A DNA stretch of 47,344 nt. It comes from Gammaproteobacteria bacterium (GTDB lineage: Bacteria > Pseudomonadota > Gammaproteobacteria > Immundisolibacterales > JAKLLR01). Below, one piece after another: positions 47,183 to 47,344 of this stretch (positions within the stretch are counted from its first letter, which is position 1; each line of letters opens with the position of its first letter). Location: positions 1 through 47,344 of the forward strand of contig JAKLLR010000005.1 of the NCBI GenBank assembly GCA_022014175.1, read 5' to 3'. Under the pieces are notes generated by a model, which was not told the origin of the DNA, made no database searches, and was given only the letters and a program-made list of their open reading frames with translations. Position numbers and translations under genes: made by a program.

Positions 47183-47344
47183 ATGCAATATCTGAAGCAA
47201 ATGACAGCGCTGACACTGCTCCTACTGGCCGGGCTCTGCCAGGCCGAGGAGCATGACACGGAGAGCAGGAAGTTTGAGGTCACTGAACTGGTGGCGGGCA
47301 TTCATCTGCTGCAGGGGCAGGGGGGCAACATTGTGGTCTCCGTC
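47183..47344 (+). CDS. exported MBL-fold metallo-hydrolase, N-terminal part (truncated by window edge)
   Basis: MQYLKQMTALTLLLLAGLCQAEEHDTESRKFEVTELVAGIHLLQGQGGNIVVSV: signal peptide plus start of an MBL-type strand pattern. Confidence 0.55.
   Translation, partial: MQYLKQMTALTLLLLAGLCQAEEHDTESRKFEVTELVAGIHLLQGQGGNIVVSV

Noticed and set aside
1-47344. CRISPR arrays, tRNA/rRNA genes, prophage or IS elements
   Set aside because: No regularly spaced repeats, tRNA-like cloverleaf sequence, integrase, transposase or phage structural motifs were noticed; a tRNAscan/ISfinder run would be needed to be certain.

Overview
This 47.3 kb GC-rich window looks like a chromosomal segment of a gammaproteobacterium-like organism. 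It is densely coding, with no rRNA, tRNA, CRISPR array or intact transposon recognised. All family calls come from reading motifs in the translations; no database search was run. Contents, left to right: a truncated CaiB/BaiF CoA-transferase, YaiI, a SAM methyltransferase, a DUF1329 protein, an Asp/Glu (hydantoin) racemase, a Vgb-like beta-propeller protein with a CxxCH motif coupled to an alpha/beta hydrolase, SirB1, a CysZ-like protein and an SDR. Next come a FadB/FadN-like fusion, ETF-QO, EtfB, EtfA and an MBL hydrolase, then PhaR and tkt-gap-pgk. The main accessory locus (about 22.5-28.7 kb) holds two XylM-like di-iron hydroxylase paralogues, a XylB-like aryl-alcohol dehydrogenase, ring-hydroxylating dioxygenase alpha and beta subunits and a divergent SDR. 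It has no recognisable electron-transfer partner and no aldehyde dehydrogenase. Downstream are a sulfur-assimilation block (CysB-like regulator, TauE/SafE permease, sulfite reductase with a TusA-like C-terminus, [4Fe-4S]-type CysH), an OYE-family reductase, a host-attachment family protein, an MlaE/F/D plus lipoprotein operon, an MFS transporter, PII, a TonB plus membrane protein pair, an acyl-CoA dehydrogenase, HMG-CoA lyase, the ergothioneine pair EgtB/EgtD and a truncated MBL protein. The strongest leads are the XylM/XylB/RHO cluster, a perfect 9-bp inverted repeat in its divergent control region, a strong intercistronic hairpin inside its operon, the CysI-TusA fusion and the CxxCH/beta-propeller protein.
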